Positions 13,955 through 23,134 of a stretch of 37,277 nt of DNA are shown here, piece after piece. Positions within the stretch are counted from its first letter, which is position 1. The number at the start of each line of letters is the position of its first letter. Both the position numbers and the translations under genes were made by a program. Source of the DNA: an uncultured Ruminococcus sp. (GTDB taxonomy: Bacteria > Bacillota > Clostridia > Oscillospirales > Ruminococcaceae); assembly GCA_937910385.1 (NCBI GenBank), contig CALEPT010000217.1:1-37277 (forward strand), read 5' to 3'. The notes below the pieces were generated by a model. That model had not been told where the DNA came from, did not search any database, and was given only the letters and a program-made list of their open reading frames with translations.

Positions 13955-14812
13955 TCATTCTATACCAGCCTGCTGTTTTGCCGCAGTAAGGGTATTCTTC
14001 ATGAGCATGGCGATAGTCATGGGACCCACTCCACCGGGAACAGGCGTTATGTAGGAAGCCTTCTTCTCTGCAGACTCGAAGTCAACGTCTCCGCAGAGCT
14101 TGCCGTTCTCGTCGCGGTCCATACCTACATCTATGACAACAGCACCTTCCTTGACCATATCTCCCGTCACGAATTTAGCCCTGCCTATTGCAACAACGAG
14201 TATATCAGCGCCGAGGCATATTTCCTTGAGGTTCTTGGTCTTTGAGTGACAGATAGTAACAGTTCCGTTTTTCTGTAGCAGGAGCATTGCCTGTGGCTTG
14301 CCAACGATATTGCTTCTGCCGATGACAACGCACTGCTTGCCTGTGATATCTACGCCGGTACTCTCAATGAGGCGCATTACACCTGCGGGAGTACACGGCA
14401 GAAAGGCATACTCGCCTATCATTATCTTACCCACATTAACAGGGTGGAAAGCGTCAACGTCCTTGTCGGGCGATATCGCGTTAATGACCGCCTTCTCGTC
14501 GATATGCGAAGGAAGCGGCAGCTGCACCAGTATGCCGCTCACACGGTCGTCCCTGTTAAGTACATTCACGAGATCGAGAAGCTGCTCCTGAGTAGTGTTT
14601 TCATCAAGAGCATACTCAAAAGACTGGAATCCCACAGCCTCGCAAGCTTTTTTCTTATTGTTTACATAAACTCTCGAAGCAGGATCGCTGCCAACGATAA
14701 CGACCGCAAGGCCTACCTTGAGTCCCTTTTCTTCACGAAGTCTCGCAGCCTCCTCAGCTACCTCTGCCTTTACCGCTGCCGAAACAGCCTTTCCGTCAAT
14801 TATCTGTGCCAT
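13955..14812 (-). CDS. folD: Bifunctional methylenetetrahydrofolate dehydrogenase/cyclohydrolase
   Basis: This 285-residue enzyme interconverts 5,10-methylene-, methenyl- and 10-formyl-tetrahydrofolate using NADP. The catalytic YVNNKKKACEAVG (about 48-60, including the essential Lys), VQLPLPSHI, the GRSNIVGKPQAMLL NADP loop and the closing PVPGGVGPMTIAML are all present. I choose ATG 14812 (MAQIIDGK), with AGGAGG nine bases upstream, over ATG 14818 and 14833. The gene overlaps the 3' end of lgt by 17 bases, and its ribosome site lies in the sequence encoding the end of the acidic tail. Confidence 0.95.
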   Translation of the reverse strand: MAQIIDGKAVSAAVKAEVAEEAARLREEKGLKVGLAVVIVGSDPASRVYVNNKKKACEAVGFQSFEYALDENTTQEQLLDLVNVLNRDDRVSGILVQLPLPSHIDEKAVINAISPDKDVDAFHPVNVGKIMIGEYAFLPCTPAGVMRLIESTGVDITGKQCVVIGRSNIVGKPQAMLLLQKNGTVTICHSKTKNLKEICLGADILVVAIGRAKFVTGDMVKEGAVVIDVGMDRDENGKLCGDVDFESAEKKASYITPVPGGVGPMTIAMLMKNTLTAAKQQAGIE

Positions 14813-16145
14813 TTTCATCGTCCTCCTCAGCATTTTCTTCCTTTATATCATCGTTTTCGTCAGACTCTGCGGACTCGTCCTGCTCGTCCTCAGCAGCAGG
14901 TTCGTCGCTTTCGTCATTTTCTCCGGACTCATCATCTCCGGAAGCCTGCTCCTCCCGAGATCCTTCTTCGGGGTCACTATCATCATCGGGCGAAACCGGC
15001 TCGTCCGAATCATTATCCTCTTCGGGTGCATCGTCATCAGACTCATCTTCGTCGTCGGATCCGCCATCTTCTTCCGGTGAGGTATAATCATCAGAGTCAT
15101 CGTCCTCATCATCGTCAAAGGCACTTTCATCATCGTCATCAAAGTCGCCTTCATCATCGTCGTCAGCGCCTATCTTTATATCTTCTGCGGAAAGTCCGAG
15201 ACGCTTTCTGCGCGATTCTTCAATGAGAAGCCTTGATTCTTCGGTGCTGCAATACAGCTCATAACTCTCGGGATCGCGTCTTATGCGGAAGAACATCACT
15301 ATCTGTATTATAACGGAAACAACAAAAATTATAGCCGAAACAGCCTGTGATACCCTTATATTTCCGATGTAAAGGCTATCGGTGCGCAGCCCCTCAACGA
15401 CGAAGCGTTCCGCGCCGTACCAAGCCATGTACATGAGTAATATCTGTCCGTCATACTTTCTTCTCTTGGAAAACCACGAAAGTATGACAAATCCCAGCAG
15501 ACACCATAGTGATTCGTAAAGGAAGCACGGGTGTACCGTCTTTTCCCAGTACATTTCAATACCGCTCTGATACATATCTCCGCCTATCTGAGTCTGAGAG
15601 ATTATCGTATCCTGTATACGCCCTCCTGTCATTCCAAGGAAGAAGTCAGTGTTGGTTCCGAACGCCTCCTGATTGACAAAGTTGCCCCAGCGTCCCACAC
15701 CCTGACCTATAAGCAGTCCGAGCACCGTTACATCAAGCATCGGCAGGTATTTCACCTTTCGGAATTTACATATCAGCAGACCCACTGCAATAGCTCCGAT
15801 TATACCTCCGTAAATGGCAAGTCCGCCGTTGCGTGTATTGACAATAGCCTTCCAGTCCCATGCGTAATCCTCCCATTTCCAGATCACGTAGTATATCCTT
15901 GCGCCGATAATTCCGCCTATAACACCGCCTATGACAGCGTCCGCCGCTCTGTCAAGGTCAAGACCAAATCGTCTCAGCCTCGGCAGGCAATAAACAAATG
16001 CCAGTATCATTCCAAGTGTGATGATTATACCGTACCATTGTACTTGCAGTCCGAAAACGGTAAATGCCGTCGGATCAATATGAAATGTCCAACCGAGCTT
16101 CGGAAAGCTTATCTCGGTGACATCAGATATTCTTTCTACTTCCAT
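14796..16145 (-). CDS. lgt: Prolipoprotein diacylglyceryl transferase with acidic C-terminal tail
   Basis: Residues 1-290 are a normal Lgt that moves diacylglycerol from phosphatidylglycerol to the lipobox cysteine at the membrane. Landmarks are NTRNGGLAIYGG (103-114), the signature GQGVGRWGNFVNQEAFG (147-163) and HPCFLYES (205-212), with about seven membrane spans. From about 327 to 449 follows a tail made almost only of Asp, Glu and Ser, with no membrane span. By topology it should lie on one face of the membrane as a disordered polyanion. Such a tail is far outside usual Lgt length (about 260-300). AAAGGAGG precedes the ATG, and the gene follows ymfH after two bases. Confidence 0.95.
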   Translation of the reverse strand: MEVERISDVTEISFPKLGWTFHIDPTAFTVFGLQVQWYGIIITLGMILAFVYCLPRLRRFGLDLDRAADAVIGGVIGGIIGARIYYVIWKWEDYAWDWKAIVNTRNGGLAIYGGIIGAIAVGLLICKFRKVKYLPMLDVTVLGLLIGQGVGRWGNFVNQEAFGTNTDFFLGMTGGRIQDTIISQTQIGGDMYQSGIEMYWEKTVHPCFLYESLWCLLGFVILSWFSKRRKYDGQILLMYMAWYGAERFVVEGLRTDSLYIGNIRVSQAVSAIIFVVSVIIQIVMFFRIRRDPESYELYCSTEESRLLIEESRRKRLGLSAEDIKIGADDDDEGDFDDDDESAFDDDEDDDSDDYTSPEEDGGSDDEDESDDDAPEEDNDSDEPVSPDDDSDPEEGSREEQASGDDESGENDESDEPAAEDEQDESAESDENDDIKEENAEEDDENGTDN

Positions 16146-16147
16146 TA

Positions 16148-17422
16148 TTACGCCTCCTTTTCAACTGCCGAGAGGACGAGTCTGTCGCTTCTGAATTCTC
16201 TCTTCATAAAATCAACAACGTCCTCGCTCGTCATCTCGGAAAGTGTATCTATAGCGTCAAACGGCAAAACTCCGTCCATATGGGAATTTATCATGTTATT
16301 TGCGACCGCCTCTACGTTATTGAGTTCTCTTATGAGCATACCGTAGGTCGATTTCTTTATGCGCTGGAAATCGTTTTCGTTTATTCCGCTGTTTATCATG
16401 CGCCCGACCTCTGCGAGTATCGAATCCCTGACAATATCAGGCTGCTCTGACTCTCCGCTGAATATTACAGTAAAGTAGCCGTCTCCGCAGAATACCTCTG
16501 CCCCGAAGCTCGAATTTATCACGCCGTCTTTGAGGAGCTTCTGATACATATCGGACGAAGCGTCCGTAATGAGCGACGAGGCTATCGAAGCCGCAACAGA
16601 TTTTGTAAGCCGCTCCGTACCGCGGCAATCACAACACTTGTAGCCGATGTTGAAGATCGAAGCTCCCACAGGCTGAGTCTCCCTTATCTCGGAAGTCACT
16701 ATAGTATCGGGTTCTTCAGGGAATACAGTCTCAAGCCCCTTATCCTCACAGGGCTTCAGGCACTCATCGCATATCGCAAGGACCTCCTCCGCCTTGACGT
16801 TTCCCGCAACGGAAAGCACCATATTGTTGAGGTTATAGAACGTATAGTAGCACTTATAGAGCAGCTCTGCGTTTATCTGGGCAATACTCTCTACCGTACC
16901 GGCGATGTCTATCTTTACGGGGTGCTCGTGATACATCGCGCGGAGCATATTGAAGAACACTCGCCATTCGGGATTGTCATTGGTCATTTTTATCTCCTGC
17001 GCGATTATCCCCTGCTCCTTCTCGACGGTCTCCTTGGTGAAATAGGGCTTCTGCACGAAGTCGAGCAATATCCTCAGCGAATCCTGATAGTTCTTCGAGC
17101 AGTTGAACAGGTAGCAGGTCTTATCGAACGAGGTAAAGGCGTTGCCGTTCGCTCCTGTCTTTGCATAGAGCTCGAACACGTCGCAGTCCTCGTTCTCAAA
17201 GAGCTTATGCTCAAGGTAGTGGGCGATACCCTCGGGAACCACCGTGTACTCCGCATCGCCGCGCTGTCTGAACATCGTATTTATCGAGCCGTATTTCGTG
17301 CCGAAAAGTGCCTCGACGCTGCTGAATCCCGGCATTTCTGCGATATAGATGTCAAGTCCGCTTTTGTGCTTTACATGAATGCAGCCGTCGCCTGTAACAT
17401 AGCTTGTCAGATTGTTTTCCAT
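16148..17422 (-). CDS. M16 family zinc peptidase (YmfH-like)
   Basis: This 424-residue protein is the catalytic-type member of the pair. The inverted zinc motif HYLEH (68-72, in EGIAHYLEHKLFE) is intact and the second glutamate region (KEQGIIAQEI) follows near 140-150. The C-terminal half is the usual inactive M16 domain. In Bacillus and relatives such pairs sit near competence or lipid genes and degrade peptides, but the substrate is not defined. The start shares one base with the stop of the partner gene (TAATG at 17420-17424), so the two subunits are probably made in equal amounts. Confidence 0.92.
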   Translation of the reverse strand: MENNLTSYVTGDGCIHVKHKSGLDIYIAEMPGFSSVEALFGTKYGSINTMFRQRGDAEYTVVPEGIAHYLEHKLFENEDCDVFELYAKTGANGNAFTSFDKTCYLFNCSKNYQDSLRILLDFVQKPYFTKETVEKEQGIIAQEIKMTNDNPEWRVFFNMLRAMYHEHPVKIDIAGTVESIAQINAELLYKCYYTFYNLNNMVLSVAGNVKAEEVLAICDECLKPCEDKGLETVFPEEPDTIVTSEIRETQPVGASIFNIGYKCCDCRGTERLTKSVAASIASSLITDASSDMYQKLLKDGVINSSFGAEVFCGDGYFTVIFSGESEQPDIVRDSILAEVGRMINSGINENDFQRIKKSTYGMLIRELNNVEAVANNMINSHMDGVLPFDAIDTLSEMTSEDVVDFMKREFRSDRLVLSAVEKEA

Positions 17423-18687
17423 TATTCCTGCACCTCCTTGTTCAGCATTAGATATATGCTGTCAAGCTTAATGGAATTTGCTGCCTGAACTATACGCGCC
17501 TTGGTTACGCTCTTGTAGTCAAGAAGCTGCTCCTGCGGAGTCCTTATAGCTCCGTCACAGAAGCGCTCGAAGTACCAGCCTGCATAAGACGAAGGAGTAT
17601 CTCCCACCTGACAGAGCGCGTTTTCAATGCTTGTTATCGCGCTTTCAAGCTCCTCGTCGGAGATGCTGCCGTTTTTTATCTCGTCGAGCTGATGAAGAAT
17701 TTCAGCCTTTGCCTTTTCCAAGTTGCTGCGCTCAGCTCCGATATCGACCATAAGCGCCCCCTTGGAAGCTACAGTGCGGCAGGCACAGTAATAGCACAGG
17801 CTCATCTTCTCGCGGACGTTCATAAAGAGCTTTGATACAGGAGTCTCGCCGAAGATGGTGCTGAGCATTTTCATCGCAAAGGTATCATCGGAATCGCTCT
17901 TGAAGGTCAGTACCATTTTGCACTGACGCACGTCAAATTCGTCCTGAGCGGTAGCTATATCATCCCTGAGAGGACTTTTATTTCTGAACGCTACAGCCTC
18001 GGGAGAGCGGTCTATCTCAGAAAAGCTCTCTCTCAGCAGCTCGGCAGCCTTTGGGTTTTCCTGAGGCGAGACAAAGAATATCTCGACCTGCGCCGTCCTG
18101 AGAAGGCGTTCATAAGCCCGGAAAGCCTCAGCAGCTCCTACTGCCGATGCAGTCTCTTTTGTGCCATAGCAGGAATTCTCAGCAGGCTCTCCCGTGAACG
18201 CGGTCTCGGCAGCTCGCGCAAGAGCGAATCCCCGCTTGTTGTTGAGCTCCGCATCTATACGGTCGAGGAGGTCCTTCTTTGTTATCGCAAAAGATTCCGC
18301 GTCGAACTCTCCGCCCTTTGCATTGGGTCTGAAAAGGCAATCCCTCACGATGCCGAGCATTTCGCCCTCAATGTCCTCCCCATCAATGGCATAGCGGTTG
18401 GCTATCCACGAAGCTCCGAGACCGAGTATCTGTACATCTCCCCTCTTCCTTGCAAACGATGAAAGTCCCGCACCGTAGAGCGAGGAAAGCTTCTCGCTGA
18501 GCGCAGCAAGAGTTGTGTACTCGCTGTTGGAGGACGAAAGCGTGCCCATTCCAAGGGCATTTGCCGCCGCGGTCTGCGCACCGAGAGGCGTGATGAATCT
18601 TATGCTTATCGAGCTTGTCTTGAATTTCTCGTCAATTATCGACGAGAAGCCGATATTATCGGCAAGCTCGGTTCTTTTATATTCCAT
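17422..18687 (-). CDS. M16 family peptidase-like protein (YmfF-like, zinc motif lost)
   Basis: This 421-residue protein has the M16 fold but no HxxEH; the corresponding region reads ALGMGTLSSSNSEYTTLAALSEKLSSLYGA. It is the non-catalytic partner seen beside YmfH in Firmicutes, expected to form a heterodimeric chamber with it. The C-terminal half (KMSLCYYCACRTVASKGALMVDIGAE) matches the partner domain with the substrate-binding R/Y type block. It is the first gene of a five- or six-gene operon, from a promoter at 18725-18753. Confidence 0.88.
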   Translation of the reverse strand: MEYKRTELADNIGFSSIIDEKFKTSSISIRFITPLGAQTAAANALGMGTLSSSNSEYTTLAALSEKLSSLYGAGLSSFARKRGDVQILGLGASWIANRYAIDGEDIEGEMLGIVRDCLFRPNAKGGEFDAESFAITKKDLLDRIDAELNNKRGFALARAAETAFTGEPAENSCYGTKETASAVGAAEAFRAYERLLRTAQVEIFFVSPQENPKAAELLRESFSEIDRSPEAVAFRNKSPLRDDIATAQDEFDVRQCKMVLTFKSDSDDTFAMKMLSTIFGETPVSKLFMNVREKMSLCYYCACRTVASKGALMVDIGAERSNLEKAKAEILHQLDEIKNGSISDEELESAITSIENALCQVGDTPSSYAGWYFERFCDGAIRTPQEQLLDYKSVTKARIVQAANSIKLDSIYLMLNKEVQE

Positions 18688-18724
18688 TTAGCCGACACTC
18701 CATTCTGAAAAATATACATCATAT

Positions 18725-18753
18725 ATTATAGCACACATTTCATAAAATTACCA
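18725..18753 (-). promoter_or_regulatory. Promoter of the ymfF-ymfH-lgt-folD operon
   Basis: On the minus strand TGGTAA (18748-18753) and TATAAT (18725-18730) are 17 bases apart, 38 bases before the ymfF start. The -35 matches 4 of 6. Confidence 0.6.
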
Positions 18754-18848
18754 TACTATTTTTAATAATTTCAATATTTTTTCGATACCAATATATTTAA
18801 TGTGTGATCGCGCATCTTCTCACACAGGCAGAGACTGTGCAAAAAAAT

Positions 18849-18876
18849 TTCTCCCGCCGGATATCTGACGGGAGAA
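18849..18876 (-). terminator. Terminator of gdhA
   Basis: TTCTCCCG (18849-18856) pairs with CGGGAGAA (18869-18876), and on the minus strand is followed by ATTTTTTT. It lies 35 bases after the gdhA stop. Confidence 0.88.
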
Positions 18877-18910
18877 TAATGATCATATTATGTTGTCAGA
18901 AAGAGTTTTA

Positions 18911-20278
18911 TCAAACGCAGCCCTGTGCCTTCATTGCCTCAGCAACCTTGAGGAAGCCTGCAATGTTAGCGCCTGCCATGTAGTTACCCTCGCAGCCGTA
19001 CTCCTTAGCAGCCTCGTCGCAAGCCTTAAAGATAGACTTCATGATGCCGTGGAGCTTAGAATCTACCTCTTCAAATGTCCAGCTGAGTCTCTCACTGTTC
19101 TGGCTCATTTCAAGACCAGATGTGGCAACGCCGCCTGCATTTGCAGCCTTAGCAGGTCCATAGAGAAGACCATTTGAAAGGTATGTCTCGATAGCCTCGG
19201 GAGTTGAAGGCATATTAGCGCCCTCAGCGACAGCGAAACCGCCGTTAGCAACGATAGCCTTAGCACCGTCTTCGTTGATCTCGTTCTGTGTAGCGCAGGG
19301 AAGAGCGATGTCAAGCTTTATGCTGCCTGCATTGCACTTGAGTGTCCAAACGCTGCCCTCATGATACTCAGCGTTCTTGTGTGAAGTTCTCTCAGCGTAC
19401 TCCTTGATACGTCCGCGCTCAACCTCCTTGATCTGCTGAACGAGAGCGAGCTCGATTCCGTCGGGATCGTAGATGTAGCCGTTTGAGTCGGAAACTGTAA
19501 CGACCTTTGCACCGAGCTCTGTAGCCTTCTGTGTAGCATAGATAGCGACATTGCCCGAACCCGAGATAACGACTGTCTTACCGTCGAAGCTGGAGCCGTT
19601 AGCCTTGAGCATCTCGTCTGTGAAGTAGCAGAGGCCATAACCTGTAGCCTCTGTTCTTGCGAGAGAACCGCCGTATGTAAGTCCCTTACCTGTGAGAACG
19701 CCTGTGAACTCGTTGCGCAGTCTCTTGTACTGACCGAACATAAAGCCGATCTCACGAGCGCCTGTACCGATATCACCTGCGGGAACGTCTGTGTCAGCAC
19801 CGATGTGCTTGCAAAGCTCTGTCATGAAGCTCTGGCAGAAACGCATAACCTCTCCGTCGCTCTTGCCCTTGGGGTCGAAGTCGGAACCGCCCTTACCGCC
19901 GCCCATGGGCAGAGTTGTAAGGCTGTTCTTGAATACCTGCTCGAAGCCGAGGAACTTGATGATGCCGAGGTATACGGAGGGGTGAAGTCTGATACCGCCC
20001 TTGTAAGGTCCGATAGCAGAGTTGAACTGCACTCTGAAGCCTCTGTTTACCTGTACCTTGCCGTTGTCATCAACCCACGGTACGCGGAACATGATCTGTC
20101 TCTCAGGCTCTACGATACGCTCGAAAACGCCTGCATCAATGAGATCCTGTCTCTTCTCAGCAACGGGCTGGAGGGTCTCGAGGACCTCTGTAACAGCCTG
20201 AATGAACTCAGGCTCGCCGGGATTTCTTTTCTTTACTGTTTCCAAAAGATCGATAAGATACTGATTTTTTAACGCCAT
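18911..20278 (-). CDS. gdhA: NADP-type glutamate dehydrogenase
   Basis: This 455-residue enzyme aminates 2-oxoglutarate to glutamate and is a main ammonia-assimilation route in gut anaerobes. The catalytic stretch is LPMGGGKGGSDFDPKGKSDGE (about 121-141, with the active-site Lys), preceded by GPYKGGIRLHPSV. The Rossmann loop is VVISGSGNVAIYA. Length and sequence fit the hexameric NADP(H)-dependent group (about 450). AAAGGAGG lies upstream. It is transcribed alone between its own promoter and terminator. Confidence 0.96.
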   Translation of the reverse strand: MALKNQYLIDLLETVKKRNPGEPEFIQAVTEVLETLQPVAEKRQDLIDAGVFERIVEPERQIMFRVPWVDDNGKVQVNRGFRVQFNSAIGPYKGGIRLHPSVYLGIIKFLGFEQVFKNSLTTLPMGGGKGGSDFDPKGKSDGEVMRFCQSFMTELCKHIGADTDVPAGDIGTGAREIGFMFGQYKRLRNEFTGVLTGKGLTYGGSLARTEATGYGLCYFTDEMLKANGSSFDGKTVVISGSGNVAIYATQKATELGAKVVTVSDSNGYIYDPDGIELALVQQIKEVERGRIKEYAERTSHKNAEYHEGSVWTLKCNAGSIKLDIALPCATQNEINEDGAKAIVANGGFAVAEGANMPSTPEAIETYLSNGLLYGPAKAANAGGVATSGLEMSQNSERLSWTFEEVDSKLHGIMKSIFKACDEAAKEYGCEGNYMAGANIAGFLKVAEAMKAQGCV

Positions 20279-20326
20279 TGTTAAAAAACCTCCTTTAAAA
20301 TATTCTGCTTACGCAGTTCACATTAA

Positions 20327-20355
20327 ATTATATCACTGCAAGAAAAATTTTTCAA
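20327..20355 (-). promoter_or_regulatory. gdhA promoter
   Basis: On the minus strand TTGAAA (20350-20355), a 17-base gap and TATAAT (20327-20332), with TG upstream of the -10, about 49 bases before the ATG. A small CTGC-GTAA-GCAG hairpin lies in the leader. Confidence 0.82.
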
Positions 20356-20384
20356 GTACCTGTTAGCCTTAATTTACGAAAAAT

Positions 20385-20415
20385 ATCCGATTTGTGTATT
20401 TTGCACAAACCGGAT
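20385..20415 (-). terminator. Terminator after the DUF3592 gene
   Basis: ATCCG with TTTGTG (20385-20396) pairs with CACAAA and CGGAT (20404-20415), broken only by one A/C mismatch. On the minus strand ATTTTT follows. It ends the folC-DUF3592 operon and separates it from gdhA. Confidence 0.78.
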
Positions 20416-20542
20416 AAAAAGAGCTCGGGCGTATGTAGGAACAGTCCCCGACGGACCGCAGCTCCGGATATCGGCATTGAGCAGATGCACCGGGCGCCCC
20501 TGCAGTTGTAAATTCAAAGAAACAGAGCGGCGTACGTCTCTC

Positions 20543-20935
20543 TCATTCCTGTGATGTTTTCTTCTGTATCTCAAGCACCCCCATAACTGCAAAGACTGCC
20601 GCTATAAATATCCAGAGCAGTCCGCTCGACGGCGAATAGTCCTGCGAGTAGCAGTCATGCGGATCGTCGGGGTCGTACCTCACGATGAGATTTTCCTCGC
20701 CTATCCGCCGAATGCTCCTGCCCGTATAAAAGTTGTAGGTCCTGTCGTTCACCGAAAACTCCACATCTGCGCGGTAACCCGAACGATTAATGTATCTTAC
20801 TCTCGTAACTGTTCCCCATATCTCTGAGGTGCATGATCTTTTCAGCCTTTGATACTCAGCCGCCTGATATATACCGATACACAAAAGAACACCAGCAAAC
20901 ACAAAAGCTGCGATCGTATTTAGCCTTTTCTTCAT
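20543..20935 (-). CDS. DUF3592 domain membrane protein
   Basis: This 130-residue protein has an N-terminal span (7-26), an extracytoplasmic-type beta-rich domain with GTVTRVRYINRSGYRADVEFSVNDRTYNFYTG and VRYDPDDPHDC (85-95), and a C-terminal span (106-122). The VxYDPxxP motif is typical of DUF3592 proteins, whose role is unknown. Its ATG overlaps the folC stop by four bases. A second, related protein is encoded at 28006. Confidence 0.78.
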   Translation of the reverse strand: MKKRLNTIAAFVFAGVLLCIGIYQAAEYQRLKRSCTSEIWGTVTRVRYINRSGYRADVEFSVNDRTYNFYTGRSIRRIGEENLIVRYDPDDPHDCYSQDYSPSSGLLWIFIAAVFAVMGVLEIQKKTSQE

Positions 20936-22212
20936 AGTATGATATCGTTCCCTGAGTTTCCGCAGGATCTAAGGTATTCGCTCGCAAGATAGAGCGAGCC
21001 GCTTATAACTACCACTCCCCCGTTCTCAAGTGCGAGCTTTCTTGCAGATTCCACCGCTTCTTCAAGCGCTGAACTCACCTGTGTCTGCGTATAAAAGCCG
21101 GCGATATCCTCTATATTCTGCGCAGGAACGGCATTAGGAGCAAACCCGTCCACCGCGAAAATCCCGTCCGAAGCACGCGCAATAGTTTTCACACACTCAA
21201 CGTAGTCCTTCGAGTCCACCATACCCATGACCGTGTAGAGCTTCTTCCCGCGCGTTCCGAGGTACATCATTGCAAGCGCAAGCATTTTCACTCCCGAGGG
21301 GTTGTGTCCGCCGTCAACGATAACCGGCGGTTCACCGTCAATGTACTGCACACGAGCTTTGACCTGTGTCCCTTCGACCGCGCGGATAATGCAGCCGTCG
21401 CTCACCTCAAAGCCCTTGCCGCGCAGATACAGGCACGCCGTTATCGCCGTCTGAGCGTTGTACCTCTGGTGAAGCCCAACCATTGCAGGAGTGAGCTTCA
21501 CTCCGCGATAAAGAAACGGAGTAAAAAGTCCTCCGTCAGCCGCAGGCGGACAAGGTTCGAGGGGAACGAGCTGCGCTCCCCTTTCGCGCGCAGTCTCCTC
21601 CACGAGCTGCTTCACGCTGTCCTCATTGTCGTCGGACAGCACGACCGACGAACCGCCCTTGATTATCCCCGCCTTGTGGACGGCTATCTCCTCGACCGTA
21701 CTCCCGAGCAGAGCCGTGTGGTCGAGCGATATCGACGTTATCACAGACACAAGCGGCGGCGGTATCACGTTCGTACAGTCGAGCAGTCCGCCTATTCCCG
21801 TTTCAAGAACTACCGCGTCGCAGCCTTCGCGATCGAACCACAGAAACGCGATTGCCATTGTTATCTCAAACTGCGAGTAGGGGCGGTCGCTGACGCTCTT
21901 TTTTACCAGCTCCGCCATTTCACACAGCGCAGCCTCGTCTATCTCATTGCCGTTTATGCGTATGCGATCGGCATAGTGCAGTATAAACGGCGAGGTGAAC
22001 TGCCCCGTTTTGTAACCCGAAAGTATCAGTGCGTTCGAAATAAATTCAAGGGTCGAGCCTTTGCCGTTCGTGCCCGCAATGTGAACGAATCTCAGCCGCT
22101 TTTCGGGATTTCCGATACTCTCCATGAGCTCCCTCGCGCGCGAAAGGTCGGTTATCCTTCCACCTGACTTGGTATAGCTGTTTATAAAAGCCATTGTTTC
22201 AGTGATATTCAT
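20932..22212 (-). CDS. folC: Folylpolyglutamate synthase / dihydrofolate synthase
   Basis: This 426-residue Mur-ligase-type enzyme adds glutamate residues to folates with ATP. P-loop HIAGTNGKGST is at about 43-53, with TSPFILHYADRIRING near 79-94, the SLDHTALLG block near 170 and DGGHNPSGV near 305. Length is typical. GGAGGAAAT precedes the ATG. It is co-transcribed with a DUF3592 gene and complements folD in the same window, but is not in the same operon. Confidence 0.93.
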   Translation of the reverse strand: MNITETMAFINSYTKSGGRITDLSRARELMESIGNPEKRLRFVHIAGTNGKGSTLEFISNALILSGYKTGQFTSPFILHYADRIRINGNEIDEAALCEMAELVKKSVSDRPYSQFEITMAIAFLWFDREGCDAVVLETGIGGLLDCTNVIPPPLVSVITSISLDHTALLGSTVEEIAVHKAGIIKGGSSVVLSDDNEDSVKQLVEETARERGAQLVPLEPCPPAADGGLFTPFLYRGVKLTPAMVGLHQRYNAQTAITACLYLRGKGFEVSDGCIIRAVEGTQVKARVQYIDGEPPVIVDGGHNPSGVKMLALAMMYLGTRGKKLYTVMGMVDSKDYVECVKTIARASDGIFAVDGFAPNAVPAQNIEDIAGFYTQTQVSSALEEAVESARKLALENGGVVVISGSLYLASEYLRSCGNSGNDIIL

Positions 22213-22258
22213 ATTTCCTCCGGATAGATATACGGACGCCCTCGGGCGCCCATATATC

Positions 22259-22561
22259 TTAGTATTCGTAGTCGATGCAGGCGCGGTCGGTCTTGACGGC
22301 GCCTATGAATTTGCCGAACTCAACGTGCGCAGGGTGGGTCTGATACGCATTGAGGTCGTCTATGGTGTCAAAATCGCACAGCAGCGAAATGGTGTAATTA
22401 TCCTGCGGAGCATCAGCGGAATTGATGACCACCTCTCCCCTTTGGAGCTGCGGAACGTTTGCAATGACGTTATCAAAGCGCTTCTTTGCTTCAAGAGCAT
22501 TCTCATACTCTGACTTCCCGTCAGCCTCTTTCAGCTTGAACATAACTATGTGCTTTATCAT
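22259..22561 (-). CDS. Dabb family protein (stress-responsive A/B barrel)
   Basis: This 100-residue protein has the dimeric alpha/beta-barrel pattern: MIKHIVMFKLKEADG at the start, a central VVINSADAPQDNYTISLLCDFDTIDDLNAYQTHPAHVEF (45-83) and a final strand. The family occurs as stand-alone small proteins of unresolved function in bacteria; some relatives are cyclases or heme-binding. GGAGGA precedes the ATG. It lies 46 bases upstream of folC; a GC-rich hairpin (about 22230-22254) sits between them. Confidence 0.85.
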   Translation of the reverse strand: MIKHIVMFKLKEADGKSEYENALEAKKRFDNVIANVPQLQRGEVVINSADAPQDNYTISLLCDFDTIDDLNAYQTHPAHVEFGKFIGAVKTDRACIDYEY

Positions 22562-22622
22562 TTTCTTCCTCCAATGTTATTTTGTGTTTTTTGTTCGCGG
22601 CACTATTAAAATAAATCTTAAG

Positions 22623-23024
22623 TTAGTGTTCAAACGGTTTGTTAAAAGAGCCAATTTCAATTAAGTTTCCTTCGGGGTCAGCAATATAACAGGTTCTCTG
22701 CCCCCAAGGTTCTGTTGTAGGTTCTAATATTGGTACTGCTCCTTTTTCGACAGCTTTATGGTATTCAATATCTACTTCTTCAAATGTATCTACATACAAA
22801 GCAATTTCAAAATGACCGTTCACATTTTTAAGATATTCGTACTTTCTATTGGTCATTTTTTCAAAATCATTTCTGCCGTAAAGCAGAAACAAAGTGCCGT
22901 CCTTTAATAAATATACATTTGATGTGTTTTCATCTTCTTTGATTTCAAAACCGAGGACATCTCTATAAAATCGAATCATATTTCCCATGTCATTAACAAA
23001 TAGTCCAAAGCCATCTAATCTCAT
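22623..23024 (-). CDS. VOC family protein (glyoxalase/bleomycin-resistance fold)
   Basis: This 133-residue protein begins MRLDGFGLFVNDMGNMIRFYRDVLGFEI and ends CYIADPEGNLIEIGSFNK, the paired beta-alpha-beta-beta-beta modules of the VOC superfamily. A metal-site Glu is present near the end (LIEIG). Members include glyoxalases, drug-binding proteins and dioxygenases; nothing here fixes the substrate. Base composition is clearly more AT-rich than the folC and valS genes on either side, suggesting later acquisition. AGGAGG lies ten bases before the ATG. Confidence 0.85.
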   Translation of the reverse strand: MRLDGFGLFVNDMGNMIRFYRDVLGFEIKEDENTSNVYLLKDGTLFLLYGRNDFEKMTNRKYEYLKNVNGHFEIALYVDTFEEVDIEYHKAVEKGAVPILEPTTEPWGQRTCYIADPEGNLIEIGSFNKPFEH

Positions 23025-23134
23025 AAGCTACCTCCTGTAAATATCGATTTATATTAATAGTGCCAACGAGCGAAAGCAGACTCTCCGATTTGCAGAGGGC
23101 GAGCGAGCTTTGCGAGCGGCAACGTGGCTCGGCA

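Noticed and set aside
14444..15226. A 260-codon plus-strand frame rich in Arg and His
   Set aside because: It is antisense to folD and to the acidic tail of lgt; GAY/GAR codons read backwards give open, basic frames. No ribosome site and no domain.
21304..22167. A 287-codon plus-strand frame
   Set aside because: It is the antisense of folC, whose P-loop and other motifs are clear. No ribosome site.
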